64,000 nucleotides of DNA, taken from Aquabacterium sp. CECT 9606. Lineage in GTDB: Bacteria; Pseudomonadota; Gammaproteobacteria; Burkholderiales; Burkholderiaceae_C. The stretch covers positions 1,582,806-1,646,805 of the forward strand of contig NZ_CAKKNB010000001.1 of NCBI RefSeq assembly GCF_918741295.1, given 5' to 3'. The translations under genes were made by a program, and so were the position numbers. The notes beneath the pieces are model-generated. The model was given only the letters and a program-made list of their open reading frames with translations, did not search any database and was not told the DNA's origin. This document shows positions 42,236 to 51,775 of the stretch, piece after piece. Numbering within the stretch: the stretch's first letter is position 1; each line of letters opens with the position of its first letter.

Positions 42236-45190
42236 ATGCACCAGAATGACATGTGGGGTGGCGTTCAGGCGGAGAGCCAAATCAAGATGAGTTTGAGCCT
42301 TTCAAGTCGGGTGTTGCTGCAGGTGGGGCTGCTGATGGCGGCCGCAACGGGCTTGACGACGGCCCTCATCTACCGCGATACCTTGCAAGACGTTCGGGCC
42401 TTGACCGCCCAGAACCTCCAGGAGGTTTTAGCGGCACGCCATGAGCTTGACGCGCAGCCTTTCCAGTTTGCCCAAGACAACACACTGCGCTTGCGCAACG
42501 CCTGGCTGGAGCGCTTGCAGGCCAAGGACGACCTTGATCCGCGAGCCGAGTTCAACGCCTGGTTTGTGCGTGACAGCGATGGCGTGACGCGCGTGCGTCC
42601 AGAGCGCGATGACCACCTCCGCCTGCCCAGTGTGGGCCTGTTGCCCGGCGCCAAGCACGATGCCTTGCTGCGCCGCCAGGTGATGACGGCGTTTGAACTG
42701 CTGCGCGAGTGGGGTCCGCTGATGACCGAGCGCTACTACTCGGCCTACATCGCATTGCAAGGCAAGGGCATCATCATGTATTCGCCCAGCGTGAATTGGG
42801 GCCGGCTGTTGGACAAGGACACCAACGAGTTCGACCATGCCCCTCTGCGTGACGCGTCGCCCAGTCGCAATCCAAAACGATCCAGCACCTGGACCGACCT
42901 GTACTTCGACGACAAGGCCCGCACCTGGATGGTCTCTGCCGTGGTGCCGATCGATGTGGATGGCGAATGGGTTGGCCTGGCAAGCCAGGACGTCTCCATC
43001 GACGCTTTGATCACCCGCACCATCCAGCAGACCACCCAGGGTGTCTACAGCCTGATATTCAATGACAAGGGCGAGCTGATCGCGCATCCCCGCTTGATGG
43101 ACAAGATCAAGTCAGCGAAGGGCGAACTCAAGCTCGATGCCTTGCAAGACCCGGTGCTGACCGAGATCTACCGGCAGGTGAAGCAGGCTGGCCAGGCCCC
43201 TGTGGTGAGGGACACCAGCGACCACACGTTGGTGCTGGGCATTGCCCACATCGCGGGGCCCAATTGGTACACGGTGACCGTTTACCCGCGCGGCGTGGTG
43301 GACCAACTGGCCATGAACGCAGCGCGCAACGTGGTCATGCTGGGTGCCTTGGCGCTGTTGGCCGAGCTGCTGCTGTTGGCGTGGATCGTGCGGCGCCAGA
43401 TCAGCCGGCCTTTGCGCCATCTGCAAATGGCCGCCGTTGCCATCGAGGCGGGGGAGCCCCCTCGCGTGCTGCCCAAACGGCGGGATGATGAGCTGGGCCA
43501 CTTGTCGGAAAGTTTCAACCGCATGGCACTGGCGGTGCGTTCGCAGGTCAAGTCGCTGAAAGAGAAAGAGTCCTACCTGCGCTTGCTGATCGATACCTTG
43601 GCCGAAGGCATGGTGGTGCGTGAGCGCAGTCTCAAATTGCTGGACTTCAATGATTCAGCGCTGGCCTTGTATGGGGTGACCCGAGAGCAGGCCACGGCGG
43701 TGACGGCCTCGGGCGACCCTGTCCGCTATGGCATCAGGCAGTTTCGGCCGGATGGCAGCGAGTACGCCCCCAACGAGTTGCCCTTCCAACGCATGATGGA
43801 ATCCCGCCAGCCGGTGCGTGGCGAGTTGATCAGAATCCAGCGCAGCGATGGCACCAGCATCTGGGGTTCAGTGAACGTGTCGCCCCTGTACCGCGAGGGC
43901 GAAGACGCGCCCTATGCGGGCATGACCGTCATCAACGATGTCACGCGCTACATCAAGGCCGAGCAGGAGCTCCGTGCCGCCAACGAAGAGCTGGAGCGGC
44001 GTGTGCAGTCGCGCACCACCGAGCTGCAGCAGGCCAAAGAAGAGGCCGAGCACGCCAGCCGCGCCAAGACCGAGTTCCTCTCTGGCATGAGCCACGAGTT
44101 GCGCACGCCCCTGAACGCCATCCTGGGTTTCGCCCAATTGCTGGCCTTGGCCAGGCCGCCGCTCAGCGAGGCTGACCTGCACAAGGTGCGCCAGATCGAG
44201 GCGGCCGGCTGGCACCTGCTCGAGTTGATCAACGAAGTGCTCGACCTGGCCAGCATCGAGGCCGGCGCCGTGGGCACCTCCATGGAGCCCCTGGACCTGG
44301 GCTTGGTCATTGAGGAAACCCTGGAGATGGTGGCGCCGGTGGCCGAGGAGCGCAACGTGGTGCTGCTCAACCGCGGCAATCCAGGCGAGGTAACCTGGGT
44401 GGTGGCCGACCGCAAGCGGCTTAAACAAGTGCTGAGCAACCTGCTGTCCAACGGCGTCAAGTACAACCGTGATCAGGGCACAGTGACGGTGACCGTGGAG
44501 CCAGGCAATCCGGGGCAGGTGGTGCTGGTGGTGAGCGACACAGGGCGTGGTTTGACCCCGCAGCAGCTCGATCGCCTGTTCCAGCCATTCACGCGGTTCG
44601 AGACCGAAGGCGAGGTGATCCAGGGCACGGGCATTGGCCTGGTGATCACGCGCCGGCTGGTCGAGCTGATGGGTGGGCAATTGACCGTGGAATCATCACT
44701 CGGCCAAGGGTCGACGTTCCGGGTTCACCTGAAAGCGGCCGCGCCACCGGCCGGCGTGGCCGAGAAACTGGCGCAGGCCGAGGGCAATTCCCTTGCATTG
44801 CCAGGGGTGATGGCCGAAAGCCGATTGCTCTATGTCGAGGATAATCCGTCGAATGTTGAGTTGTTCACTGGCGTGATGGCCCTGCAAACGGGCTACCGGG
44901 TCGAGGTGGCCACCGATGGGTTGCAAGGTTTGGCGATGGCCCGGGCCAATCCCCCCGACCTGGCGGTGATCGACATCAATTTGCCGGGCATTGATGGCAT
45001 TGAGCTGTGCCGCCGTTTGAAGGGTGATCCCGCCACGCGCCACATCCCTTTGATTGCGCTGAGTGCCAATGCCATGCCCAGCGATGTGGCCAAAGCCCAA
45101 CGTGCGGGGTTTGATGTTTACCTCACCAAACCTTTGAATGTCGTCCAGCTTTTTTCTGAAATTGACCGCATGTTGAACCTGCGTGAATAA
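42236..45190 (+). CDS. Hybrid sensor histidine kinase (sensory N-term, HAMP, PAS, HisKA, HATPase, REC)
   Basis: SGMSHELRTPLNAILGFAQLL; GTGIGLVITRRLVELMGGQL; LLYVEDNPSNVELF receiver. Confidence 0.92.
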   Translation: MHQNDMWGGVQAESQIKMSLSLSSRVLLQVGLLMAAATGLTTALIYRDTLQDVRALTAQNLQEVLAARHELDAQPFQFAQDNTLRLRNAWLERLQAKDDLDPRAEFNAWFVRDSDGVTRVRPERDDHLRLPSVGLLPGAKHDALLRRQVMTAFELLREWGPLMTERYYSAYIALQGKGIIMYSPSVNWGRLLDKDTNEFDHAPLRDASPSRNPKRSSTWTDLYFDDKARTWMVSAVVPIDVDGEWVGLASQDVSIDALITRTIQQTTQGVYSLIFNDKGELIAHPRLMDKIKSAKGELKLDALQDPVLTEIYRQVKQAGQAPVVRDTSDHTLVLGIAHIAGPNWYTVTVYPRGVVDQLAMNAARNVVMLGALALLAELLLLAWIVRRQISRPLRHLQMAAVAIEAGEPPRVLPKRRDDELGHLSESFNRMALAVRSQVKSLKEKESYLRLLIDTLAEGMVVRERSLKLLDFNDSALALYGVTREQATAVTASGDPVRYGIRQFRPDGSEYAPNELPFQRMMESRQPVRGELIRIQRSDGTSIWGSVNVSPLYREGEDAPYAGMTVINDVTRYIKAEQELRAANEELERRVQSRTTELQQAKEEAEHASRAKTEFLSGMSHELRTPLNAILGFAQLLALARPPLSEADLHKVRQIEAAGWHLLELINEVLDLASIEAGAVGTSMEPLDLGLVIEETLEMVAPVAEERNVVLLNRGNPGEVTWVVADRKRLKQVLSNLLSNGVKYNRDQGTVTVTVEPGNPGQVVLVVSDTGRGLTPQQLDRLFQPFTRFETEGEVIQGTGIGLVITRRLVELMGGQLTVESSLGQGSTFRVHLKAAAPPAGVAEKLAQAEGNSLALPGVMAESRLLYVEDNPSNVELFTGVMALQTGYRVEVATDGLQGLAMARANPPDLAVIDINLPGIDGIELCRRLKGDPATRHIPLIALSANAMPSDVAKAQRAGFDVYLTKPLNVVQLFSEIDRMLNLRE

Positions 45191-45267
45191 TTACCCCGAT
45201 TGATATTCCATTCAATGTTTGAATACCAAGAGAACACCCTCAGACGTGATTCCATCTTGAAAAAACC

Positions 45268-45552
45268 ATGTTGACCGCAGAACAAGAAGCAGTACTGCGT
45301 TCGATCAGGAAACTCCTCGATTTCTGGCAAATATCGCCCGATGAATTGGGCATCGAGGAGTCGGAGATGATCGTGCGCAAACCCGAGCCATTGCCCGTGC
45401 CCGCAGGCCCCAAATACAAGCATCCCCACACGGGTGAAACCTGGAATGGAGAAGGTTCGCAACCCTCGTGGATACGCGAAGCCTTGACCAAGGAAGGCTT
45501 CACCGTCGAGGAATTGCGACTGGCCACGCCTTCACCTGAGCAGGTTTCCTGA
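45268..45552 (+). CDS. H-NS family nucleoid-associated protein
   Basis: KYKHPHTGETWNGEGSQPSWIREALTKEGF matches H-NS C-terminal DNA-binding motif. Confidence 0.85.
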   Translation: MLTAEQEAVLRSIRKLLDFWQISPDELGIEESEMIVRKPEPLPVPAGPKYKHPHTGETWNGEGSQPSWIREALTKEGFTVEELRLATPSPEQVS

Positions 45553-45612
45553 TCGCAGGAACATGCCTTGCTGGGTTAAACCCACCAACCGCATGTTTCC
45601 AAGGACGCGATC

Positions 45613-45834
45613 ATGACTAATTCTGCTTCCGTGAGTGTGGGCCATGGCCCCGGCACCCCTCGCAATGAAGGCACGGCCAAGGACAGGGGCACCCCTGTGC
45701 CCGATTCCAACCTCACCGAGATCGAACCTACCCAGGAGCTGGATCGCCAATCTGGCCCCGTAAAGACTGCCTCTGGCCAAGGCGCAGACCAGTTGCTGCC
45801 GGGCACCAAGCGAGGACCGGCGCAGCCCCGTTGA
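45613..45834 (+). CDS. Hypothetical protein
   Basis: 73-aa hydrophilic ORF, no shadowing gene. Confidence 0.5.
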   Translation: MTNSASVSVGHGPGTPRNEGTAKDRGTPVPDSNLTEIEPTQELDRQSGPVKTASGQGADQLLPGTKRGPAQPR

Positions 45835-45938
45835 CGCCATTCGCAGGAATGGAGATTGCCCCTTTTCCAGCGAACCGTGCCTGTCAAAAGCAAGCGTCGG
45901 TTTGTTTGAACTCCACGAGGAAATGAAAGGGCAAGATC

Positions 45939-46673
45939 ATGACTCAACGACGTAACAACGACGAAGGTTTTCGCAATCAGCAACCAGGCGGCCAGTCCAG
46001 CTGGGGTGACCAGCCAGGCAGCAGGCAACAAGGTGGCCAGCAGGGCGGCCAATTTGGCGGCCGGCAAGACCAACACAGCCAGTTCAGTGGTTCGAGCGGG
46101 TCGTCGCAATACGGCGGCACCCCCTTTGGCGGACAGCCATCGGGCAACCGTTACGGCAATCCCTACTCACCGTCTTATGGTGAAGACCAACAGGACGACC
46201 ACAACGAACGGCAATTCCGGGACCACTATGGCGCATCGGGGGAGGGCTGGAACCCGTCGGAGCATCAACAACGCTCCTACTACGGCAGCCGCGGTTTTGG
46301 GGCAACCGGACATGGGGGGCTGGGCTATTCAGGCTTGGGCGCCTTCGACGCCGGGTTCCGGGCCGACAACAGCAATTTCAGCCAGCAGCAGTTTGACCAG
46401 TTTGGCCGCGAGCATTTTGGCCAGCGGGCTGGCTCGCCGTCTTCCCGCCAACAGCAACGCCACGAGGATCCTCACTACCAACAATGGCGTGAAGAGCAGA
46501 TGCGCCGCTTTGACGAGGATTACCGCCAATGGCATCAAGAACGCTATCAGAACTTTTCAAACGACTTCAATGAATGGCGTGCACGGCGGCAGCAGGGCTC
46601 GTCATCGGCTGGCAGCGAGGGCGCTGGCCTGAGCGGTCAGGAAGACAAGGGCAACAAGGCTGGCAACAAATAG
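45939..46673 (+). CDS. Low-complexity Q/G/S/R-rich protein
   Basis: MTQRRNNDEGFRNQQPGGQSSWGDQPGSRQQGGQQGGQFGGRQDQHSQFSGSS... Confidence 0.75.
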   Translation: MTQRRNNDEGFRNQQPGGQSSWGDQPGSRQQGGQQGGQFGGRQDQHSQFSGSSGSSQYGGTPFGGQPSGNRYGNPYSPSYGEDQQDDHNERQFRDHYGASGEGWNPSEHQQRSYYGSRGFGATGHGGLGYSGLGAFDAGFRADNSNFSQQQFDQFGREHFGQRAGSPSSRQQQRHEDPHYQQWREEQMRRFDEDYRQWHQERYQNFSNDFNEWRARRQQGSSSAGSEGAGLSGQEDKGNKAGNK

Positions 46674-46719
46674 GCGGTTGCCCTTTACTGCTTGCCCTCT
46701 TACCCATGGCGGCGGCACT

Positions 46720-47088
46720 TCAGCCGCCTGCCTTGTCCAGGCGCTTGTGCGCCCACTCGTTGCCCACCTCATGGCGGATGGCCGAAACCACTTCACCCAG
46801 CACCTCCTTTGGCACGACCGAACCGAAACGCTCGTTCAAGGCCCGGTCGGCCAGCACGGGCTCGCCGTCGCCCCACAGGTAGTCATCACCTTGTTCGCTG
46901 TGTGGCACGGCATCTCGCGGATCTTCCAGGTGGGTCGCGAACCAACGCCACAGTGCAGCCTTCTGGAACTCGGCATTGGCTTGCTTGAGCCACTGTTCAT
47001 CGGGTTCATAGCGTGATGCGGTGAGGTTGCCGGCTTCGGGTGGCAGGTCCACGGGGCCATTGGGCCAAAGGCGGTCGGTGACACTCAT
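46720..47088 (-). CDS. Hypothetical protein
   Basis: MSVTDRLWPNGPVDLPPEAGNLTASRYEPDEQWLKQANAEFQKAALWRWFATHLEDPRDAVPH. Confidence 0.6.
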   Translation of the reverse strand: MSVTDRLWPNGPVDLPPEAGNLTASRYEPDEQWLKQANAEFQKAALWRWFATHLEDPRDAVPHSEQGDDYLWGDGEPVLADRALNERFGSVVPKEVLGEVVSAIRHEVGNEWAHKRLDKAGG

Positions 47089-47211
47089 GGCGGTCTCCGG
47101 TAGAAGGAATGCCTTCTTCCAGCAATCGGGATACCGCCCTCGCGGCGGCACGCAGATTGCCATGTGGTGGTGCATTTTCATCTCACCAGTCACCCATTGA
47201 AAGGAGCACCC

Positions 47212-47901
47212 ATGCAACCAACGCTTGGTCGTCAATTCAAAACCGGCCTCACGGCCGCATCGGCTGCGGCCTTGCTCTCCATGGCCATGGCAGGGCCGGC
47301 CATGGCGCAAAGCCAGGGTGGCGCGCAGCCTGCCTTGCCTGAAGATCCACCCGCTGCAGGTTACGGTGGCCAAGGCCCATCCGCCAGTGATCTGCGCTAC
47401 TCATGGTTGCCTTACACCACCTCTGGCTACGTGGGCATCAGCGTCGGCAAGGGCGAGCTGCACACCACCTGTGTGGCGGGCTTGAGCTGCGAAGATCCGG
47501 ACACTTCCGGCAAGATTTACACCGGCGGCATGTTCAACCCCTACCTGGGCATTGAGCTGGGCTACATCCAATGGGGTGATGCCGATCACAACGGTGGCAC
47601 GCAAAAGGCCCGGGGCGTCAACGCCATGCTGACCGGCTTCGTGCCCTTGGGCCCCAGGTTCACGCTGGTCGGCAAGGTGGGCACCACCTATGGCTGGACC
47701 AAGAGCGCGCCTGCGGCCGGTGTGGTGGCGCCCGCCGGCTCAGCAGATGCCTTTGCCCTGGCCTATGGCGCGGGCGTGAGCTTTGACTTCACGCGCAACT
47801 GGAGCGTCACGCTGGACTGGGAACGCCACAAGCTGAAGTTCCAGAACGAAGGCCGCCAGGATGTGGATCTGGCCACCTTGGGCGTGAAATACCGCTTCTG
47901 A
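47212..47901 (+). CDS. Outer-membrane beta-barrel protein (OmpA-like N-terminal barrel)
   Basis: Signal peptide; GYVGISVGKGEL...PYLGIELGYIQWG...VSFDFTRNWSVTLDWERHKLKFQ...LATLGVKYRF. Confidence 0.85.
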   Translation: MQPTLGRQFKTGLTAASAAALLSMAMAGPAMAQSQGGAQPALPEDPPAAGYGGQGPSASDLRYSWLPYTTSGYVGISVGKGELHTTCVAGLSCEDPDTSGKIYTGGMFNPYLGIELGYIQWGDADHNGGTQKARGVNAMLTGFVPLGPRFTLVGKVGTTYGWTKSAPAAGVVAPAGSADAFALAYGAGVSFDFTRNWSVTLDWERHKLKFQNEGRQDVDLATLGVKYRF

Positions 47902-47908
47902 TGAAGTG

Positions 47909-49024
47909 TCAGGACCGGTCCATGGCCCAGTCGCCCTCGGGCGCCAAGCTCTTGGGCCGGCTGGGCAAGGCGTGACGCAGGATGCGCCAGATGACCTGAC
48001 CGAATTGGCGGGCGAATGAGCCGGTGTTGTAGTGCTGGCCGTAGCGTGCGCAGATGGCTTGAACCTGGGGCGCCATCTCGACATAGCGGTTGGCTGGAAG
48101 GTCAGGGAAGAGGTGGTGCTCGATCTGAAAGCTCAGGTTGCCCGACATCAGGTTCAGCAGGCGTCCTCCCTTGAGGTTGGATGAGCCCTTGATCTGGCGT
48201 GCGTACCAGTGGCCGCGTGTTTCGTTCTTCACGATGCTGCGCGGGAAGGTTTCCACATCGGTGGTGAAGTGGCCGCAGAAGATGATGCTGTAGGTCCACA
48301 CATTGCGCATGCCATTGGCGATCAGGTTGCCCAACAGCACCGGCAGAAAGAACGGGCCCGCCAGCAGCGGAAAGATCACGAAATCCTTGAGCAATTGGTA
48401 GCGCATCTTCTTGCCCACTGGCTTGAATTGCTCGCCCAACTGCTTGCCGGTAATCCTGCCTTTGAAATATCGGCCGAGGCGCAGGTCCTGGATGGCCACG
48501 CCCCACTGGAACAACAGCGCGAAGATGACCGCGATCAGGGGCTGGAAGAGGAAGAACGGGCTCCACTTCTGTTCGGGGAACAGGCGCAGCAAGCCGTAGC
48601 CAATGTCGTCGTCCATGCCGTGCACATTGGTGTAGGTGTGGTGGCGGAAGTTGTGGGTCTTGCGCCAGCTGTCGGCCGTGCCGACGATGTCCCACTCGTA
48701 GGTCTTTCCGTTCAGCGATGGGTCGCCCATCCAGTCGTACTGGCCGTGAATGACGTTGTGGCCCACCTCCATGTTCTCGATGATCTTGGACACGCCCAAC
48801 ATCAAGGTGCCCAGCACGAATGCGGGCGGGAACAGGCCGGCCATGAGGATGACGCGGCCGCCCGCTTCCAGGTAGTTGACGGCCTTGACGACGCGGCGGA
48901 TGTAGCGCGCATCGCGCTCGCCCAAGTCGGCCACGGTGCGTGCGCGCAGGGCATCGATCTCCGCGCCAAACTGCGCCAGTTCTTCGTCGTTCAGGGGGCG
49001 GCTGAGGGATTTGGATGAAGTCAT
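47909..49024 (-). CDS. Membrane fatty acid desaturase (DesB-like)
   Basis: EVGHNVIHGQYDWM, HNFRHHTYTNVHG, FQIEHHLFPDLPANRY histidine boxes. Confidence 0.92.
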   Translation of the reverse strand: MTSSKSLSRPLNDEELAQFGAEIDALRARTVADLGERDARYIRRVVKAVNYLEAGGRVILMAGLFPPAFVLGTLMLGVSKIIENMEVGHNVIHGQYDWMGDPSLNGKTYEWDIVGTADSWRKTHNFRHHTYTNVHGMDDDIGYGLLRLFPEQKWSPFFLFQPLIAVIFALLFQWGVAIQDLRLGRYFKGRITGKQLGEQFKPVGKKMRYQLLKDFVIFPLLAGPFFLPVLLGNLIANGMRNVWTYSIIFCGHFTTDVETFPRSIVKNETRGHWYARQIKGSSNLKGGRLLNLMSGNLSFQIEHHLFPDLPANRYVEMAPQVQAICARYGQHYNTGSFARQFGQVIWRILRHALPSRPKSLAPEGDWAMDRS

Positions 49025-49040
49025 GCTGGATCAGCTTTCG

Positions 49041-50180
49041 TCAAAGGTCGAGCGTGAGGTCGGTGCAGGCGCGGCTGACGCACAAGCGCAAGGCCGAGGT
49101 CGGGATGTCTTCCTTGTCGCCGGTGTGCAGGTTCTGTGTGATGCCGCTTTGCTTGCCGCAAGCGCAGGTGTTGCAAATGCCCATGCGGCACCCCGAAGGC
49201 AGGCTCAGGCCCTGGGCTTCCAGGGCAGGCAGCAAGGCTTCGCCGGTGGGCACTTCCAGGGTGCGGCCGCTCAGGGCCAGGTTGATGCGCACGGTGCCCA
49301 CGGCATCCGTGGTGGCCAAGGGCCGCGGCGTGAACGCTTCACCCACGAACGACAAGGCATGGCCCACGCTGAGGGCGCGTGCGGTGTCAACAAAGCCTGC
49401 CGGCCCGCAGGCGTAAACGCGGCGTTGCGCCAGATCGGGCACCAGGGTGGCCAACAACTGGGCATTCAGGCGTTCGGCGTGTTCACCGTTCAAACGTTGG
49501 GCTTCCTGGGTCAGCACGAAGTGAACCTGGAAGCGCGGCTGGCGGGCGGCCAATGCGCGCGACTCGGCCATGAAGCACAGTTCGGCGCGCGTGCGTGCCC
49601 AGTAGATCAAGGTCAGGTCGTGCGTCAGGCCTGCGGCGTCAAGGGCTCGGGTCAGGCTCATCAAGGGCGTGATGCCGCTGCCGGCGGCCAGGAGCAGGAT
49701 TGATCCGGGGGTTTGTGCGCCGCCTGAGGACACCTGTGACAGTGACATGTCGCCAAACGCCAGGCCAATTTCAAGGGCATCGCCCACTTTGGCTTGCCGG
49801 CACAGGTGTTGGCTGAGCTTGCCGCAATCGACTTGTTTGACAGTGATCGACAAGCGTTTGCCCGAGCGGGAGATGCGCGTGGGACTGTAGCTGCGCGTCA
49901 CGCGTCGGCCATTGACTTCGGCGCTGACGTTGACGTGCTGCCCGGGCTGGATGGCGCCGCAATGGCGGTTGGCCTTCAGGTCCAGGGTGACGGTGCCCTG
50001 GGCTTCAATGCGGCGGGCCACCACGCGTGCCAAGGGGCGCTCCCATGACCAGGCAGGATTGAGGTGTCCGGCCCAGAAATCAAACACGGATGGTTTGATC
50101 AAAGGGGCGATCAGGCGGCTCAGCGATCTCTGGGTGGAACGGGCGGTCACAGGGTCTCCGAAAGCAGACGTTGACCGCAT
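49041..50180 (-). CDS. Ferredoxin reductase with C-terminal 2Fe-2S domain (DesC-like)
   Basis: VTRSYSPTR, AAGSGITPLMSL, YACGPAGFVDTARAL, CRMGICNTCACGKQSG; start codon uncertain. Confidence 0.88.
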   Translation of the reverse strand: MRSTSAFGDPVTARSTQRSLSRLIAPLIKPSVFDFWAGHLNPAWSWERPLARVVARRIEAQGTVTLDLKANRHCGAIQPGQHVNVSAEVNGRRVTRSYSPTRISRSGKRLSITVKQVDCGKLSQHLCRQAKVGDALEIGLAFGDMSLSQVSSGGAQTPGSILLLAAGSGITPLMSLTRALDAAGLTHDLTLIYWARTRAELCFMAESRALAARQPRFQVHFVLTQEAQRLNGEHAERLNAQLLATLVPDLAQRRVYACGPAGFVDTARALSVGHALSFVGEAFTPRPLATTDAVGTVRINLALSGRTLEVPTGEALLPALEAQGLSLPSGCRMGICNTCACGKQSGITQNLHTGDKEDIPTSALRLCVSRACTDLTLDL

Positions 50181-50194
50181 TGTAGGTAATTTAG

Positions 50195-50226
50195 AACATT
50201 TGTCTATACGGTTGTATATTAATGTT
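50195..50226. promoter_or_regulatory. Nested inverted repeats, candidate TetR-family (DesT/FabR-like) operator
   Basis: AACATT...AATGTT flanking TATAC-GGTT-GTATA between divergent genes. Confidence 0.55.
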
Positions 50227-50271
50227 TGACGGTACAATCCCTCGGTCTCTTTTCACAAAGCGCGCCGGCCC

Positions 50272-50952
50272 TTGGACACGTCCCTAGACCTTCCTTCCAC
50301 CATGCCCGGTGCGGCGCCTTCCAGCCACGCCGTGGGCCGCAAAGCCGTGATCTCCCGAGAGGACATCATCGCGGCGGCCCTCAAGCTGGTGGGGCCTCAC
50401 CGCAGCGTGTCGTCACTCAGCCTGCGTGAGGTGGCCCGAGAGGCCGGCATTGCCCCCAACAGCTTTTACCGCCAGTTTCGTGACATGGACGAGCTGGCCG
50501 TGGCCTTGATCGACCGGGCAGGGCGCTCTTTGCGGCAAATCATCGGTGAGGCGCGGCACCGGGCCACGGCCGAGCAAAGCGTGGTGGCCGGCTCCATCCA
50601 TGCTTTCATGGAGCAGCTTCGCTCCGACGACAAGCTGCTGCACATCCTGCTGTGCGAGGGCACGGTGGGCTCTGATGCCTACAAACAGGCGGTCGAGCGC
50701 GAGTTGCGTTTTTTTGAAGACGAACTGCGGCTGGACCTGATCCGACTGGCCGCCGCCAATCAAACCGGCTTGTTCGAGCCGGCGCTGACCGCCAAGGCCA
50801 TCACGCGCTTGGTGTTCACCATGGGTGCGTCCGCCATGGACATGCCCCCTGATAAACAGGACGAGCTGACCGCCCAGCTCGTGACGATGGTGCGGATGAT
50901 CATCGTGGGCACGCAGTCCCTGGCGGCCATGCAAGCCAAGCCGGCCGCCTGA
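50272..50952 (+). CDS. TetR-family regulator, FabR/DesT-like
   Basis: ISREDIIAAALKLVGPHRSVSSLSLREVAREAGIAPNSFYRQFRDMDELAVALIDRAGRSLRQI. Confidence 0.88.
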   Translation: MDTSLDLPSTMPGAAPSSHAVGRKAVISREDIIAAALKLVGPHRSVSSLSLREVAREAGIAPNSFYRQFRDMDELAVALIDRAGRSLRQIIGEARHRATAEQSVVAGSIHAFMEQLRSDDKLLHILLCEGTVGSDAYKQAVERELRFFEDELRLDLIRLAAANQTGLFEPALTAKAITRLVFTMGASAMDMPPDKQDELTAQLVTMVRMIIVGTQSLAAMQAKPAA

Positions 50953-50965
50953 GTTTCACGCCTCT

Positions 50966-51661
50966 TCAGGCGTCGGCCTTGGCCAGCTCGCCATAGGCGT
51001 GTTGTAGCCAGGTCTTCAGTCGTTGGCGTTCCATCAAACCCAGGCCGCTGCCATCGCCCCCATTCTTGGCTGCCCAGAAGCTCACGTTGTTGGCGTCGAT
51101 TTTCTGCACCACGTTGTCGTGCAGGTGCTTGATGGCGATCACCTTGGCGCCCAGGCCCAAGGCGCGTTCAAGCTGGCCTGATTTCTCAAGCTGGCTGAAA
51201 TCATCTCCGCGCAGCTGGTTTTGCACCAACACGTAGTTCAGGCGCGGGCCGAAGCGGTCCAGCAGGCGCGTCAGCAGGTTGACCGAATCGCGGCCCGAAT
51301 CCATCACGTGCCAATAGGTGAGCTTGAAGCCGGCTTCGCCGGCCATGTCCAGCACGCCTGATTCCTCCATCCATTTGACCAAAGGCTCGTGCGTTTGCGC
51401 GGCCAGGTCCACCAGCACGCGTTGCCCGGGCTTCTCGATCGCGGTCTCAACGATGTGGTCAAGCGCTTCGTAACGGTCGATCAGCACCGGCGAGGCAAAG
51501 CCGGCATAAAAGCGCAGCAGGGCGCCGTGAGACCGGTCGGTGTCAAACCCCACAAAGGGCAGTTGCTGGTCGATGAAGTACTGGGCCAGCAGGCGCGAGA
51601 CCATCGATTTGCCGACCCCGCCTTTTTCACCGCCGATCAGGTGGATTCGTGTGTCTTGCAT
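50966..51661 (-). CDS. ParA/CobQ-type nucleotide-binding protein
   Basis: MQDTRIHLIGGEKGGVGKSMVSRLLAQYFIDQQLPFVGFDTDRSHGALLRFY. Confidence 0.8.
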   Translation of the reverse strand: MQDTRIHLIGGEKGGVGKSMVSRLLAQYFIDQQLPFVGFDTDRSHGALLRFYAGFASPVLIDRYEALDHIVETAIEKPGQRVLVDLAAQTHEPLVKWMEESGVLDMAGEAGFKLTYWHVMDSGRDSVNLLTRLLDRFGPRLNYVLVQNQLRGDDFSQLEKSGQLERALGLGAKVIAIKHLHDNVVQKIDANNVSFWAAKNGGDGSGLGLMERQRLKTWLQHAYGELAKADA

Positions 51662-51775
51662 GAGGTGTGCCAAAGGTTGTAAACCTGAACTTGCAGCAAG
51701 CTTTGCGCCAAGCTGCGAAGCGGCACCCCGATTGCTGCTGGGTCTCTTGTATCGCCACCACATTGAAAGAGACCC

